Origin: Rhizodiscina lignyota
Taxonomy: Eukaryota; Ascomycota; Dothideomycetes; Aulographales; Rhizodiscinaceae
Direction of reading: 5' to 3'
Assembly: GCA_010015805.1 (NCBI GenBank)
Contig: ML978123.1
Location: 2,604,001 to 2,668,000 of the forward strand
DNA: 64,000 nt
Under the pieces are notes generated by a model, which saw only the letters and a program-made list of their open reading frames with translations, was not told the DNA's origin and did no database searches. Made by a program: the position numbers and the translations under genes. Positions 11,489-24,083 of the stretch are shown here, piece by piece. Within the stretch, counting starts at the first letter, position 1, and every line of letters begins with the position of its first letter.

Positions 11489-12960
11489 TCAGTCCGCCGC
11501 TAGAAGCTGACCCGAAAATACCCAGCCCAGTAGCTGAACAAGCGCGAAATATGAACCGGCCTCTGCAATGACGTCCTTGAAACACTGTGAGCGCAATTAT
11601 CTATGGGCCCAGCAGCTCGGATACTCACCGGCCACTCCATGCTCATCTTCTGGATCTGCACTGTTCTTTCGGATCGTGGTACCTGAATGATGAGGCTTGT
11701 ATGGCACAGTCCCACATACTCGCCTGTGGTATTGGTAACATCACACAGCAGATTGAGATTCGAAACTGCTGAGAGAAGAACATCTGGCATTGTGAGCCGC
11801 TGGAAACTAGTATTACAGAACGACCTACCATAGAAGTAATACCCACTGCCATTCCGCTGTTGGTACCAAGTCAGATCAATGTCTATGTTCATCGGGCCAT
11901 TTGCATTGAACATATTGACAAGCCCGTAACCTTCGTAGTACGCTTCATCAAAGGAGAACTTGGGATCGTAAACCATCAACCAGAGGACAGGCTCAGGCAG
12001 CGCAGAACCATTTGGATGAGTTGTGTTGACTGGGATTTGATCAGCTTCGAAGTAAGTGCTTGACAGCGTATACTGACATGTGAAGTAAGCCTGCAAGGTT
12101 AGGTAATTGTTCGCACCAGGCGAAACGATGTATTCCTGGGGCTGGAACGATATGTACCTGTGGCTGAGCGTTCCATTGGGTCCATCATGTAATTCTTGAA
12201 CTCCGGGTACCCAGTTGTCGCTGCAGTTGCAACCATTCGCTTTAATCGAGGCGTCCAAGTGCTGTGCGGTGTAGTCGCTGCAGTGCGGGCCTTCAGGGTC
12301 ATACTGATTGATAAAGCAATTCCGAGGAGCAGAGACGAGATTTGCCTGATTCGTGGCGTTCATGTCTTGCAGTAATGCAAATGCAGGATAAGGAGGGTGT
12401 AGCTGTAGAGAAACTTAAGAAGTGATATCGATCTAGCCGGCAAGACCACTTACCATTGGCTCGCGCCGCGTCTCAATCACTTCGAGAGTAAGCTGCTGAT
12501 GCCACCGCTTCTCGTACATCGTCGTGAACAAGATAAAAGAGAAGAGCACAACGAATACTGTATTTGCTAGATTGCGCTTGTACTCTGCGTTTCCTGTAAT
12601 AGTTGGCATTAGCCTGCGTGAAGGTAAGTACGACGAATGCCACTTACTGCTCCGGATTACATCGTACATCCACTTTCCTGCTATGCCGGCGAAGTAGACT
12701 GCAGCGAGAGATGCAATAACAATCAAGAAGCTTTTGGAGGGAAACACGATTGCTAGAGCTCCGAGGAGGAGATAAGTCGCGAAACATATTAGTGCCCATA
12801 CAACCGTGCTCTTCCTTGGTTTAATATCCGCATCCGATTTAATTGAATCCTCCAGAAAATGATATACGTCGTGAGACGAAGTAGATACATATCGGGAAAT
12901 GAGAAAAATCTTTTGGGCGGCCCACGAGCCAATATACTGAGAAAGCGTGAAGGACGGCAT
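11489..12960 (-). CDS. Multi-pass membrane protein of unknown function
   Basis: Four exons (12960-12648, 12593-12454, 12402-11629, 11584-11489) encode 440 residues; all junctions are in frame. I do not recognise the family. Two hydrophobic helices lie at about residues 50-95 (VVWALICFATYLLLGALAIVF and FLIVIASLAAVYFAGIAG), a third near residue 120 (VFVVLFSFILFTTMY), and a weaker one at the C-terminus (YFALVQLLGWVFSG). Between the third and last helices is a domain of about 270 residues with several N-x-S/T sites and seven or more cysteines, which suggests a lumenal or extracellular face. It could be a secretory-pathway or plasma-membrane protein; no catalytic motif is visible. Confidence 0.72.
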
Positions 12961-14172
12961 ATAACAGGTGAGAACGGGATGATCGGCAGTCTAGCTGTAG
13001 AGATGGAGTGAAATAGAGTAGGATGGATAGCATCACCGGTAGTTTAAATACAACGACTTTGGATAAACGATTTTCGTACGCTACTCGTGCTCTAGTTGGA
13101 ATGTTCCTTACTTGAAAGATCGTCGTAGGCATCTACCACGTCCTTATTCTTCCGGTCAGTGGAGAGAAACTCTATTACAGTGAGGCAAGAGGCCTTCGCT
13201 CGACATGGTTGAAGGGAGAGCCAGAGTCTGGGGAACGGTAGGATGACATAGCAATATCATTCTTCCAGGTGGGCCATGGTTGTGACTCAAAGAAGTTGAC
13301 AAGTACACCGTAGGCTCACCATGCAGTAAGGATTTAGAGCCACTTTCAGCGCACTAAATGTTGGTCTTTCAGCTGGGTCGCGCTCTTCTACACCCTCTCG
13401 AGAGAAAAACTCTCCAACCGAGGCCACGTATTGAAGATAGAATGCAGAACCGTTTGCCTGGTGCTAGCCGTCCCCACTCGCTGCATAGTAGATCCAGGAA
13501 GGCAGCTGATTACAAGTGCAGATTTTTCCTTGCTCTTTAGGTGCGAGTGTTTCATGATCGTGCTGAGAAGAGGGAAGCAATCCATGCCGAACGCCAACAC
13601 ACCCGTACCGTATCGGATCCTTTGGATTGGGGCCAGATTCAACTCTATTGTCCATGGAAGTAGCAAAGAAAAAGGCTGCTTGCCTTGTGGCCTCAGGTCG
13701 AGAGTATGACAGGAAAATGAGGCTGAGGAAGAGTTTGGATGAGAGTCAAGGGGGAGGTTCCGGCACCAAGGGCATAATATACCCGTGGCCTAATTGGGAA
13801 TAGCTCAGCCTTGCTTGAAGTTCAGGGATCATGAATCATTGCGATGGAAGCTTCAAAGCCGCTCATCCAACTCGGGTTCAGAATTGCTGCCGTGACGGTG
13901 CTCGTAACTAAAGTTCTAACTATGTGGGAAAGGGGAATCCGGCTTTGCTCGGCGACCTCCTTTGCTAATGTAGGTATATTGAGCTGGTACGGCAACAGTT
14001 CATTCTCTTCAGCATCCACCAAGGTCCTCAGAGCCTCGGCATCTTGACCTCCTAGTCCAATTCGTCCCGACAGCTGCGTGTAGAACCTTTTCACAGGACG
14101 CCATAGACATCTTTTTCCTTTCTCTATCTCTCTATCAACCGTGCTACACGTCTCTGTCCGCTCTTTTTCACA
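12961..14172. promoter_or_regulatory. intergenic, divergent promoter region
   Basis: About 1.2 kb between the membrane-protein gene and glutaryl-CoA dehydrogenase. It contains CCTCGG at 14034-14039 and CCGAGG at 13418-13423. No credible gene seen. Confidence 0.5.
14034..14039. promoter_or_regulatory. CCTCGG hexamer upstream of glutaryl-CoA dehydrogenase
   Basis: CCTCGG lies 134 bp before the ATG, the FarA/FarB-type core. Function is inferred. Confidence 0.4.
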
Positions 14173-15639
14173 ATGTTCAAGCCAGCTTGCCGACATGCAG
14201 CGCGTCAATTGCGATCCGCGCCCCGCAACGCCGCTATCCTCTCCCAAAGTCGCCTCCTGCACGCCAAAGCCACATTCGATTGGAGAGACCCATTCAATGC
14301 CTCAAGTCTTTTCACAGAGGAGGAATTGGCCGTATCTGAGACTGCAGAATCATACTCTCAAGAGCGGCTGCAACCACGAGTACTAGGTATGCCCTCACGC
14401 GACACCTACTCTCCAATCGAAGGGATAAAAAGGACGAAAGCTGACCCATGTATTTGAATAGATGCCTTCCGCAATGAAGACTACGACAAGAACATCCTCA
14501 AGGAAATGGGCGAGCTCGGCCTCCTCGGTGCTACAATCAAAGGGCATGGCTGCGCCGGAGTGAGCAGCGTTGCCGCTGGCCTGATCACACGTGCCGTCGA
14601 ACGCGTCGATTCAGGGTACCGAAGTGCGATGTCTGTACAATCATCGCTATGTATGGGACCAATAGACGAGTGGGGAACGGAAGAGCAGAAGGACAGGTTC
14701 CTTCCAGGCATGGCAAAGGGACAGATAATTGGGTGCTTTGGCCTAACGGAACCGAACCACGGTAGCGACCCTGGGAGCATGGAGACGGTGGCAAAGAAGA
14801 GGGCGGATGGAAAAGGTTATAGTCTCAGTGGGAGCAAGACGTGGATCACGAATAGCCCGATTGCGGACTTGTTGCTTGTGTGGGCAAAGCTAGCGGACAC
14901 GGGCAAGATTAAGGGTTTCCTGGTTGAGAGGGAAAAGTGCCCGCCTGGTACACTAGAGACACCACCGATCAAGAACAAGAATGGATTGAGAGCGAGTATT
15001 ACGGGTATGATTCTGTTAGACGACTGCCCCGTACCAGAGGAGAACATGTTACCAGAGGTCGAAGGCCTGAAAGGACCGTTTAGCTGTCTTAACTCAGCAA
15101 GATTCGGCATCGCATGGGGAACAATGGGGGCTCTGGAAGACTGCCTGGCAAGAGCCACAGATTACGCTCTGGGAAGGAAACAGTTCAAGGGCAACCCGAT
15201 TGCGAAATACCAACTCGTACAGAAGAAGCTGGCAGATGCAGCAACAGATGCAGCATATGGTATCATGGCGTCATATCAAGTGGGAAGGCTGATAGATGAG
15301 GGTAAGGCTGCACCCGAGATGATCAGTATGATCAAGAGGCAGAACTGTGACCGAGCATTGATTGGTGCGAGAGCGTAAGTGCAAGGGCAGAAGCATCACT
15401 ACGAGGCAGCGAATTGACTTGGTTACAGATTACAAGAAGTCTTTGGTGGCAACGCAGCCAGTGATGAATACCACATTGGTCGGCACGTCTCGAATCTGTT
15501 TGTCACACAAACATACGAAGGCCAGAGCGATATACATTGTAAGTCAGAAGTTCTTGCAGAAGCCTCGCCTGAGAAACTAACAACAAGAACAGCTTTGATA
15601 CTGGGACGTGCGATCACCGGACTGCAAGCATTCTGCTAA
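14173..15639 (+). CDS. Glutaryl-CoA dehydrogenase, mitochondrial
   Basis: Four exons (14173-14386, 14462-15374, 15429-15538, 15593-15639) encode 427 residues, the usual length. The enzyme is an FAD acyl-CoA dehydrogenase that oxidises and decarboxylates glutaryl-CoA to crotonyl-CoA in lysine and tryptophan breakdown. The N-terminus is rich in Arg/Ala/Ser without acids ([16 protein letters not shown]), a mitochondrial presequence. [59 protein letters not shown] and [15 protein letters not shown] are family hallmarks. The catalytic Glu lies in [19 protein letters not shown] close to the C-terminus. The usual T-H after EG is Q-S here. The last intron is placed by frame and the ACAG acceptor. Confidence 0.95.
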
Positions 15640-15847
15640 AGAGGACAAAGTTTGAGAGTGCAAAAAGCATTAGCACATGTACATTGTCATTTTAGGTGCA
15701 CTCAAAATCCATTATCATTGTAATGGCTGAGCATATACCTCTTAGCATAGATGTTGGTATCATTTCTCCATGTCCTGTCGATACGACCGTTAATCCAAAC
15801 TCCCTGACACCGATCTGCGAGATATACACGCCCGGGTCTCTTCATCA
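15640..15847. other. short convergent intergenic region
   Basis: About 200 bp of 3' flanks; nothing else seen. Confidence 0.6.
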
Positions 15848-17674
15848 TTACTCGGGCTGAAAAGGCAGTTTGAACCCCCATTTCTCAGGATCGAACCAAG
15901 TCTTCACAATTTCATTTCGTACCTCATTCGCCCTCTTTTGCGCACTCTCCATCGTGTCACCCTTTGCGTCAACATAAATCTTGATCTTCGGCTCGGTTCC
16001 AGATCCTCTCATTGTGAATCTAGTATTGTGCTCCAGCTCCACGGTAATCATTTCACTGTCCTTCGATACTGGCAGGTCAGGAACATGGTTGTGTCCGGCG
16101 GTATCGAATCCTTCTGTGAGATCTCTCCAGCGGTGTATCTTGAAATGACCAAGATAACTAGGGTACTTATGGGGAACTCCCAGTTTCCGTATCGAAGCGA
16201 AGACTTCCTTCGTGACTTCTGCTGATGGCGAGATCAAGTACGTGTTCCCGTCTGCAAAGTACCCATATGTCTGGTACATGCTCTGCAGCTTCTGGAACGG
16301 CGTCATCCCTTGTTTGCGCCACCTTTCCACTGCCGTGAGGAATATCGCTGCTGCGACGATGCCATCTTTATCATGAACGACAGCCGGTGACATGTACCCA
16401 AGCGCCTCTTCATATCCGTATCGCACGTCGTAGCCTTCTGCCTCGAGCTCCAGAGCCTTATTGCCGATCCATTTGAAACCCGTGAGTGTCTCCACATGGT
16501 GCACGCCTTCGGCCTTTGCGCAAAAAGATATCATCTGACTGCTGACCGTGGACGAAATTAACGTGAGATTGCTCCTCGGATGATTCTCATCACTGGGGTA
16601 TGTCTCGTATACATGCGCCGCCAGTAGGACGCCTATTTGGTTCCCGGTGAATTGATGCCATTTGCCTTCCACTTTCTCTGCGGCTGCGAAGCGGTCTGCG
16701 TCCGGGTCATTAGCAAGAATCAGAGTGACACCGGCGTGATCTGCTGTGTGGATCGCTAGATCGAGTGCGCCTTTCTCTTCCGGATTTGGGAATTTGACAG
16801 TGGGGAAATTCGGATCGGTTGCTGCTTGTTCTGCAACCACTGACATGCCTGTGCTCAAAACTTTAGCTTAGCTCCAATAGTGTAGAGCGGAAGAAGATGT
16901 ACCCGGAATCTCCATCTCTGAAATTACGTGCTCTAGGAACGGCAATCCGACTCCATGGAGCGGAGTATAGACGAAGCGGACCTTGGAATGCCTGAAATCA
17001 GGCTGATGGTGGATTGTTGCCGCAGCGGCAACGGCCTGGTAATAAGCATCTCTTGTTTGTCCCAGTTCGCCTTCGACAAGGAAGGTGTTTTCAATTATAG
17101 AATCGTCCCACGAAAGTGGCTCGAGATTCTGTTCAATCGCCGCAGCAATACCAGTATCGTGAGGCGGGATTATTTGGCAGCCATTTGACCACCACACTTT
17201 GTATCCGTTGTCTTGCGCCGGATTGTGGCTTGCAGTGAGCATTACTCCTGCCGCAGCATTTAGGTAGTTGACTCCAAACGGGACGAGAGGAGTATGGACA
17301 GGCAGAGTGTAGCAGTAGACTCTGATGCCTTTTGCTACGAATGCCGTGATCGCTAGTCTCATGAATTTCTCCGCATTGTGTCGTGCATCTCTTCCAATGA
17401 CTACCCCCCTCTTTTTGACATCTGGCACATTTGCCAGAAGATATTCGGCCAGACCCTGCGAAGTCTGGATGATTGTTAACGAGTTGATGAATCCAAATCC
17501 GGCTTGCATCTTTGCACGAAGGCCAGCAGTGCCAAACGTCATGCGGTTGCGTAAGCGGAGCTCCAGTTCGCCTTTGTTATTGGCGTTTAGAAGTTGATAA
17601 ATTTCATCCTGCGTGTCTGGGTCCTTGTCGAGACGGAGCCACTCCTTGGCCAGCTCCTCTATCGGCACAGCCAT
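15848..17674 (-). CDS. Phosphoglucomutase/phosphopentomutase (PGM2-like)
   Basis: Two exons (17674-16903, 16848-15848) encode 590 residues; intron 16849-16902 is GT-AG. The protein is an alpha-D-phosphohexomutase. The active-site phosphoserine loop is TASHNP (Ser149), the Mg-binding loop is DPDADRF (305-311), the sugar-specificity loop GYEEALGY follows, and RGSGTEPKIK near the C-terminus binds phosphate. The FGTAGLRAKMQAGFGFIN start and the length place it with human PGM2/yeast YMR278W enzymes that interconvert ribose-1-P and ribose-5-P or glucose phosphates, rather than with the classical PGM1. It acts in the cytosol. It is convergent with glutaryl-CoA dehydrogenase. Confidence 0.94.
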
Positions 17675-18906
17675 CTCTTGATAAAAGCACGAGCAACGCT
17701 AAGCGATTTAAAGGAGAGTGAAAGTAGGGAATTGCCCAGAATATCCGGTCTATATCAATTGCCTGGATATGCAGACGTGAAGTTGGAAGAAGGTTGGACC
17801 GCTCCCTCCAAATCAACCAATGATGTAAGGAGTTTATGCCGTTCAAGCTTAATCAGCGCTTCGCGACGCGTGACGTTTGTCGAAGTTGTTGTTTGTGATC
17901 AAGTTGCTTGCCACGTCCTACTTACTTCAGCTACTCTTATAGATGAGTAAAGGGCATCTTAGCCAAGGAATGTATCATGTCATCAGGTTCTTGGTGTTTT
18001 GCAAACGTTGAAGCCGTACCCAGCTGTCATCCGACTCCATGCCCCCACGATCTCCCCACGAAGTCCGAGCCCGATCCGGGTGAAGCCGGGGCCGGTTCCT
18101 GTTTTTTGCCTCACGCAAGATCCTCGATATAGACCCCCAGATCCCCAGTTGATTGAAAATGTCGGGAGACTCACAGGTTTCTTCTCGGAGCCGCAGTGCC
18201 GCAGGTCACCACCACGAGCAAAGAGCAGATGACAATGAGGATACTGGTTGACGCGACGAAACTGTTGAGATCACACGCCTTGGAATCCCCCTCGAAATAC
18301 TCGACATCTCCCAGACACATCAAAATTGTTCATAAAAGGCCGGTTTCGAAACTATTCCATGGCTAGAGATCCATGAAAGCTGCATTTTAGCTTCGCTGCC
18401 ACATTCCGGATATCCTGAAAGTCCGCTATCGCATCACCACTGCCATGGTCCAGGAACCAGGAACGAGCGCGACAGTGAAAGATGCGCTTACATCTCGACC
18501 TGCCTCTTCAGGTCTCTCATCGCCTATGGATCCACGACTCGATGTACGTCCGCTGTACGGAGATTGAATAGGGCCTATGGCGATTACTCTCCGCTCTCCA
18601 ATCCCAGCGTCGTATTCCACCCCACGTGCTAATATGCAGATGCTGTTCCTGAAGCGGTTGCAACGTCCCGCATGGTGCCCCGCTTGCTAATTCGAAGTAT
18701 CCATTTCGACTCTACACGTTCCTGCAGACGCAGGATGGAGTGGATTAAGAAACGACCGGAATCATGGTAGCAGTAAGCAGACTAGAAAAGCTTGTCATAC
18801 TCAAGCATTTGTTTAAATATCGCTGTGTTTGTCTGTTGAATGGCCGTCAAGGGCCAACAAAACTTCAGAGGAAACCCCAGTTGACTTTCGTTTCAATCTC
18901 CTCAAT
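17675..18906. other. intergenic
   Basis: About 1.2 kb between divergent genes; short frames here are not convincing. It should carry both promoters. Confidence 0.5.
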
Positions 18907-20106
18907 ATGTCTCGTCTTGTGTACTCTGCCACTCTGGCACTGTTCTCTTTGGGATCTACGCTTGCTTATTCGTACGGTTCTTCTCAATCTCAGCTCGCTG
19001 AACTTGCTCTGGAAAAGGTCCTTACCGACGCATCGCCAATATTCGGTGTCTATCAGGATGGCAAGAAGCCCACATCTACTTGGATGAAGAACTACCCGGA
19101 CGACACTCCCATTGTTCACATGAATATTCCCGGAGTACACGACACTCAGACATGGAACTATTCTCTCGCTACCCAGCAGGCTCTCGACCACATCACAGCA
19201 CTTGACGGAGAGCAAATGTTTCCCCCAGAATTCTTCCGTTGCCAGGAGAAGCCAATCATCTCTATGTTGAACGATGGTATCCGTGCTTTTGACCTCCGCT
19301 ATGCGTTTGATATAACGAACAGCACGCTGGTCTTCTACCATAGCCAAGCTCTTCAATCCGAGACCGCCACGCTCGAGGATGTGCTCTTTGGATATTACCA
19401 GTGGCTGGACGACCATCCGTCGGAGGCAGTCTTTGTGTCCCTGATGTACGAAGGCTCGACCGCGATCCACGCCCAAAACGATGCCGCCGTGCAACATGAG
19501 CTCGTCCGTACTCTTACTACCGATGCAGCGATGAAGTATCTCAACCCAGTCAAGGACCATCTCGGAACTCTCGGTGCAGCCCGCGGTAAGATCACGCTCT
19601 TCCGTCGCTTCGATCTGGACCAGCTCCCAGCGTCGTACACTGCTGAGATGCCGGGCCTGCACTTCAGCCCTTCCAACTGGACGGACAACGACCCGCACAT
19701 CGAACTCGTGTACAACACGAAAGAGCACCTCACCGCGTACATCGAAGACTTCTACGACACCAACGCTCCCATAGGCAGTCCCGCGTCTCTCAGCATCCAC
19801 TGGAAATACAACGCCACGACGGCCAATTTCTTGCGCGCCGCACATGCGACTGGGGCTAAGAAGGATAGCTTGTTCTGGAGCTTCTGCTCGAGCGAGTATA
19901 CCTCCAATATCCCGCCCGAGACGCCGAAGATCCAGGCGCTGGGCAATGGAACCTTGACGCCGCTGGGAGGGGTGAACCAGCAGCTAATTCCGTTCTTCAA
20001 GAGCATGAAGGGGAAGAGGCTGGGCATTGCGATGTTTGACTTTTATGATCAGCCCAGCGATCTTGTGCAGACATTCTTGGATATCCAAGCTCCCTCTCAT
20101 TATTAA
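18907..20106 (+). CDS. Secreted PI-PLC X-domain-like phosphodiesterase
   Basis: A single exon of 399 residues. The chosen ATG gives a clean signal peptide (LVYSATLALFSLGSTLA); longer in-frame starts would bury it. The core resembles bacterial-type phosphatidylinositol-specific phospholipase C: IPGVHDTQTW with catalytic His78, DGIRAFDLRYAF, and FYHSQ with His145 as the second acid/base. Several N-x-S/T sites fit secretion. Proteins of this kind cut phosphatidylinositol or GPI-like substrates by general base/acid catalysis at the TIM barrel; the real substrate is unknown. The X domain spans roughly residues 65-230; the rest completes the barrel. There is no GPI-anchor tail. Confidence 0.88.
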   Translation: MSRLVYSATLALFSLGSTLAYSYGSSQSQLAELALEKVLTDASPIFGVYQDGKKPTSTWMKNYPDDTPIVHMNIPGVHDTQTWNYSLATQQALDHITALDGEQMFPPEFFRCQEKPIISMLNDGIRAFDLRYAFDITNSTLVFYHSQALQSETATLEDVLFGYYQWLDDHPSEAVFVSLMYEGSTAIHAQNDAAVQHELVRTLTTDAAMKYLNPVKDHLGTLGAARGKITLFRRFDLDQLPASYTAEMPGLHFSPSNWTDNDPHIELVYNTKEHLTAYIEDFYDTNAPIGSPASLSIHWKYNATTANFLRAAHATGAKKDSLFWSFCSSEYTSNIPPETPKIQALGNGTLTPLGGVNQQLIPFFKSMKGKRLGIAMFDFYDQPSDLVQTFLDIQAPSHY

Positions 20107-21137
20107 AAAGCTCATGCTATGGGCAGGGTGTGAGCGCTTAAGCTATCGCTCCAATTGAATACGCTTCTGCTATAAATTTACGCATTGCTCTCTCACAATT
20201 CAACATGGTGTTACGCTCCATGCGAGCATTGGTACATACACCGCTATGACGGAGAGTGTTAGCTAGCGCCCTTACCGTGTATATATACCACAAAAAGATT
20301 CCTTGCTCAATCAGCGCTTTTCCATCGTGATTGACACGGTATTCGGGTTATGTAAGTACCTTAATGTTAAACCACAGGGACCACGAGAGTTAGCGCTCAC
20401 AAAGATAAGGCGTACCCACTCCCAATAAGCCAAACGACCCCAATAGTGTAAAGGACGCTCTCTTAACTATTCCAGCACAATTCGACTGTTCTCTGTTACA
20501 GCCACGTCACGTTCGTTTAGACGAACTTTCACGAGCGCCAATGTGCTCTTCTGGGATCGACGCGTTCGAAACGCGTCATAAGCGTCTGAGCCACTCCTAC
20601 TCCGTCAAGCTGGCAGAGAGAACAGCGCAAGTCATTGCTGGCATGCAAGAGGCAGCAACGAGATACCAAAAGGCGGGAAGAAGCGGAGTGGGTGGGCGGT
20701 TGGTGGTGATTGAAAATTTGCCGCGCACATCACGCCTTTCCACACACGAACCCATGTGACTGCGCAGCAGTCGGGCCAAACCTAAATGAGTCGCGTCACT
20801 TAGGCCCCACTCAACGCTTCACGCTTCCAACCTGCTTTGTCTTCCATCACTGCCCTCTCTGCATCTTGACACTCCCGGTCTTCTCTATCGCGATATTCTA
20901 CGGCCGCGGCCTCTCTAGTTCCAAGAAATTCAGGTATATCGGCGTCGCCAGCAGGATCCGCGAATCCCAGAAAGCGGTCACCTGCTGGGACTCGCGTCGT
21001 TGCGATCGCGATCTTTGCCGGCCGCCGCCCACCCTCACTCACCACCGAATTCCATTGTCACATCAATTGCGCTATCTTACGGAATTTGGCACGATTTGAT
21101 CCATCGTTGGACGATATTTTCGAATTCGAGCTTCACG
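20107..21137. other. intergenic
   Basis: About 1 kb between two plus-strand genes; no gene or RNA recognised. The last part is the GC-rich promoter and 5' UTR of the next gene. Confidence 0.5.
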
Positions 21138-22828
21138 ATGGAAGCCATTCAAGCATCGGCCCCTGCGCCGCCACCAGGTGCTTCGCGTGACGCGAACGCT
21201 TCATCTCGGGAGCCTGCATCGCAGTACCCCGCTGGTTCGAGCGCGTCTCCTACGCCCAAAGTAATGGGTACGTCGCGTCCCTTGCGCATGTGCAAGTCTG
21301 GGTTGTTTCTGTATTGACTTTTACGCGTAGCCGCGCCGCAGCAGGTGTCTCAATTGACGCCGCCACCCCAATCTCCCGCGAAGAGAAAACAGAACGCCCC
21401 AGCAATAGCAGGAGCAGGGTCGCAAGAATCGGTGCTCTCGGATTTCTCGATGGGCGGTAGTATCGCTACTGCTCCTGGCCTCCAATCATCGAGTAGCAAC
21501 CTCTCGAACTCGACAATCCCGGAATCAGAATTCACCTCGCCTGCATCCTCGGTGGGCATGAGGCAGGAAATCCTGAACGCGCAAAGAGAAGCAGCAATGG
21601 CTGCAGCGGCACAACTGAACAACGTTCAAGCCTTTCCGTTACAAGGGCCTCGAACGCCTGACGCAGACACTGAAGTGAAGGACGGCACACTCATGGCAAG
21701 TAGCGTAACAAGTCCGATGGCAATCGATACTCCTTACCTCCATCAAGCATCGAAGAGAACCGCGAGTGGCACGATAAAGCCAACAGCGCCGAGCACCGTT
21801 GCATATGCGGGCATCACCGCAGGAAGAAGCAGTCCGCCGAAGCCGTCGCAATTGGGTCACTCACGCTCGCAGAGTAGTGTGGACGGGCTAAACAAGGCTA
21901 AAATCGCCGAGGTTCGTCTGCACATTCTACGTTTACATTCCTGAACCGTATAGTCGGTAGGCTAACACACGACACGTAGATCTCAGCACAGCTCAAGACC
22001 CGTCTGTCCTATGCCATGGTCAAGGTACAAAATGGCTGGGAAAAGCGCTCAATTGAAGACTTGGAAAATCAAATTACATCACCCTCGCAACTCTCGAATT
22101 CAAGGAAGACACCATCAACTCCAACTCCGACTGGCTTCGGCCACTTTTCTCGTCCGAGTACCTCCAGCATTGGGGGCCCCATGCGCAACTATGACGCAAC
22201 ATATTCCGCGAAGACCCAACGCTACGCACACTCTCCCGACGTGTCTGGCCGTAACAGCCCTCCTGGACCCGGTCCTGCGTTGCTGAGACGAACGACCAGC
22301 TCCTCATCCAGTGACGCTCCGATCAGCAGCTCTCCACGCACGTACGCGGCATTCTTCGCAAGGCACGGTGGTAACACAATTCCCGCATCCAGTGCCATGC
22401 GCACTCATGCTCATACCGCGTCTACTTCCACAATCACAAGCACAACACCTTCTCTAGGTCCTCCAGTGGACCTCGTCCCCAGTTCTACTCGTCCTGGCCG
22501 CTCAGGCTCCGCTTCTCACCCGCGCCGCTCGCACAGCCATCGTGCTCCACCGAACCTGTCCGGCTCTAGCCGCAAGATGCCGTATGCATCGCCCTCAAAG
22601 TCGCAGATGCTCACTAGCCCTACGACACCGACGTCAGGCCCTCTAGGTGGGTTGAGAGCTGGCGTTACACCCAGACCACTTCGAATGCCGAGCCAGCAGG
22701 CAGAGAAGGATGCCGTTGATACCCTACTGTTCATGAGTAGCCCGAACAACTCGTCGAACATGAAGCACATCCCGGGAAGCCAGGGAAGTCCGTTGAGAAG
22801 CGAATTCCCTCCAGGATTGCCGCGATAA
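21138..22828 (+). CDS. Whi5/Nrm1-type G1/S transcription corepressor
   Basis: Three exons (21138-21267, 21331-21911, 21980-22828) encode 519 residues. Most of the chain is disordered and rich in Ser, Pro and Thr with many S/T-P sites, as expected for a CDK target. The ordered piece opens the third exon: the segment AQLKTRLSYAMVKVQNGW with the following acidic helix matches the GTB motif of the Whi5/Nrm1 family, which docks on SBF/MBF transcription factors to restrain G1/S genes. A second conserved patch, AEKDAVDTLLFMSSPNN, lies near the C-terminus and is typical of filamentous-fungal members. An N-terminal basic PAKRKQN may act as a nuclear localisation signal. Whether it is the Whi5 or the Nrm1 ortholog cannot be decided; filamentous fungi usually have one. 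Confidence 0.82.
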
Positions 22829-24083
22829 ACTCAAACATCACTTGCACCACATGGATCACACTGATCCATCTAACGGTTGATGACTACTGGAAATACCTCT
22901 TATGTTGAAGTTGGGTTGGCGGAGAATCCCCCGAGACTTGTTTGAGCATCTTTCTTGATTCATCTGATTCTTGCATGGCGACAGCGGCCTATTGTGCCTT
23001 TGCTTCTTGCTCATCTAACGACTTTGCATGTGTTTTGTGTTTTGCATCAGGAGTATCACTGCATCGGCAGGGTCTCGACGGCGTTGATTTTGAAATATCT
23101 GGATTGATATCATGAACTCGGCCCCGATTAAGGTGTATACCTAGTGGAGCTGATAGAACGATGCCAGGGCGAGAGCCCTTGAGCTACCTAAATGAAGCTT
23201 CTGCTCAATAATCCGACATCGCTGCTGTAAGTGATGTTGTCATACGATTGCCTTCCCTTCGTGCAGTGTGGCGCTACAACCTACGGGTTGTGCTCGACTG
23301 GATGCTTCTTCAAAATGGGAAGCCATAATACTCGAGTAAACCTTCCTTCCTGGACGTCGTGTGTTCGTGCGATACAATACCAACGGCTGTATACGGCTTC
23401 TGATTAATTGAACGCTTGCTTCGTGTTCAATATAATCATGTTTGCATGGGTCTTTCTTAGACATCCTGCCTCCGCACAGAGTAGTGTGAGAATCGACAGG
23501 CTAAAGAGCTCAACCACGGCCACGTGCAATCAGTCTGACAAGACATACCGTGAGGTCCGCGGAACACGCATCAGCTGGCCAGATCACCAGGCGACTAAAA
23601 CTCAAACACCACGCTGACCCTTAATATGCATTTGCTGACTTGCGTTAGACTAAGCTTTCGGAATGCTCTCGCTCGGCTTGAAGAGTAAAACCCGATATTG
23701 CTGAGGCCTTTCTACCTGCATAGGAACCCTTGAGGTTATCTTTGGAAGATGGATAGTGGACCGTTTGTGTGTAGATAGTGATAACATCGTCGATCATCCA
23801 ATCTGGATGTGATGATATTTCTCCAGTCCGTTCACTACGTATGAATGGATTCCGTTGATATTTACATTGATGCTTACCAAACACCCGGGTTGTGGGCTTT
23901 GAAGCTTCTGGCTTAATTGAATTGATACTCCATACACAAGCAGGAATAGGCATCTGTTTGCAGAAGATAGTGGCAATCGCGAGTGTGTTTTCGTCATCGT
24001 CGTGTTGGGCTTGGAAACAAAACTCCGACGCTATGCAATTAAGCAAATGGCGGTCTTCAATGCGCTGCTATCGTCATTATCAA
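22829..24083. other. intergenic between convergent genes
   Basis: About 1.25 kb of 3' flanks. A minus-strand frame of 133 codons (23645-24046) has no recognisable content and is not called. Confidence 0.5.

Noticed and set aside
13822-14262. 146-codon minus-strand frame overlapping the start of glutaryl-CoA dehydrogenase
   Set aside because: It is antisense to a well supported first exon and has no family features.
18865-19845. 326-codon frame opposite the PI-PLC-like gene
   Set aside because: Pure antisense shadow of a codon-biased gene; composition is artefactual (many Arg/Val/Gly).
23645-24046. 133-codon minus-strand frame after BMS1
   Set aside because: No recognisable content; lies in convergent 3' flanks.
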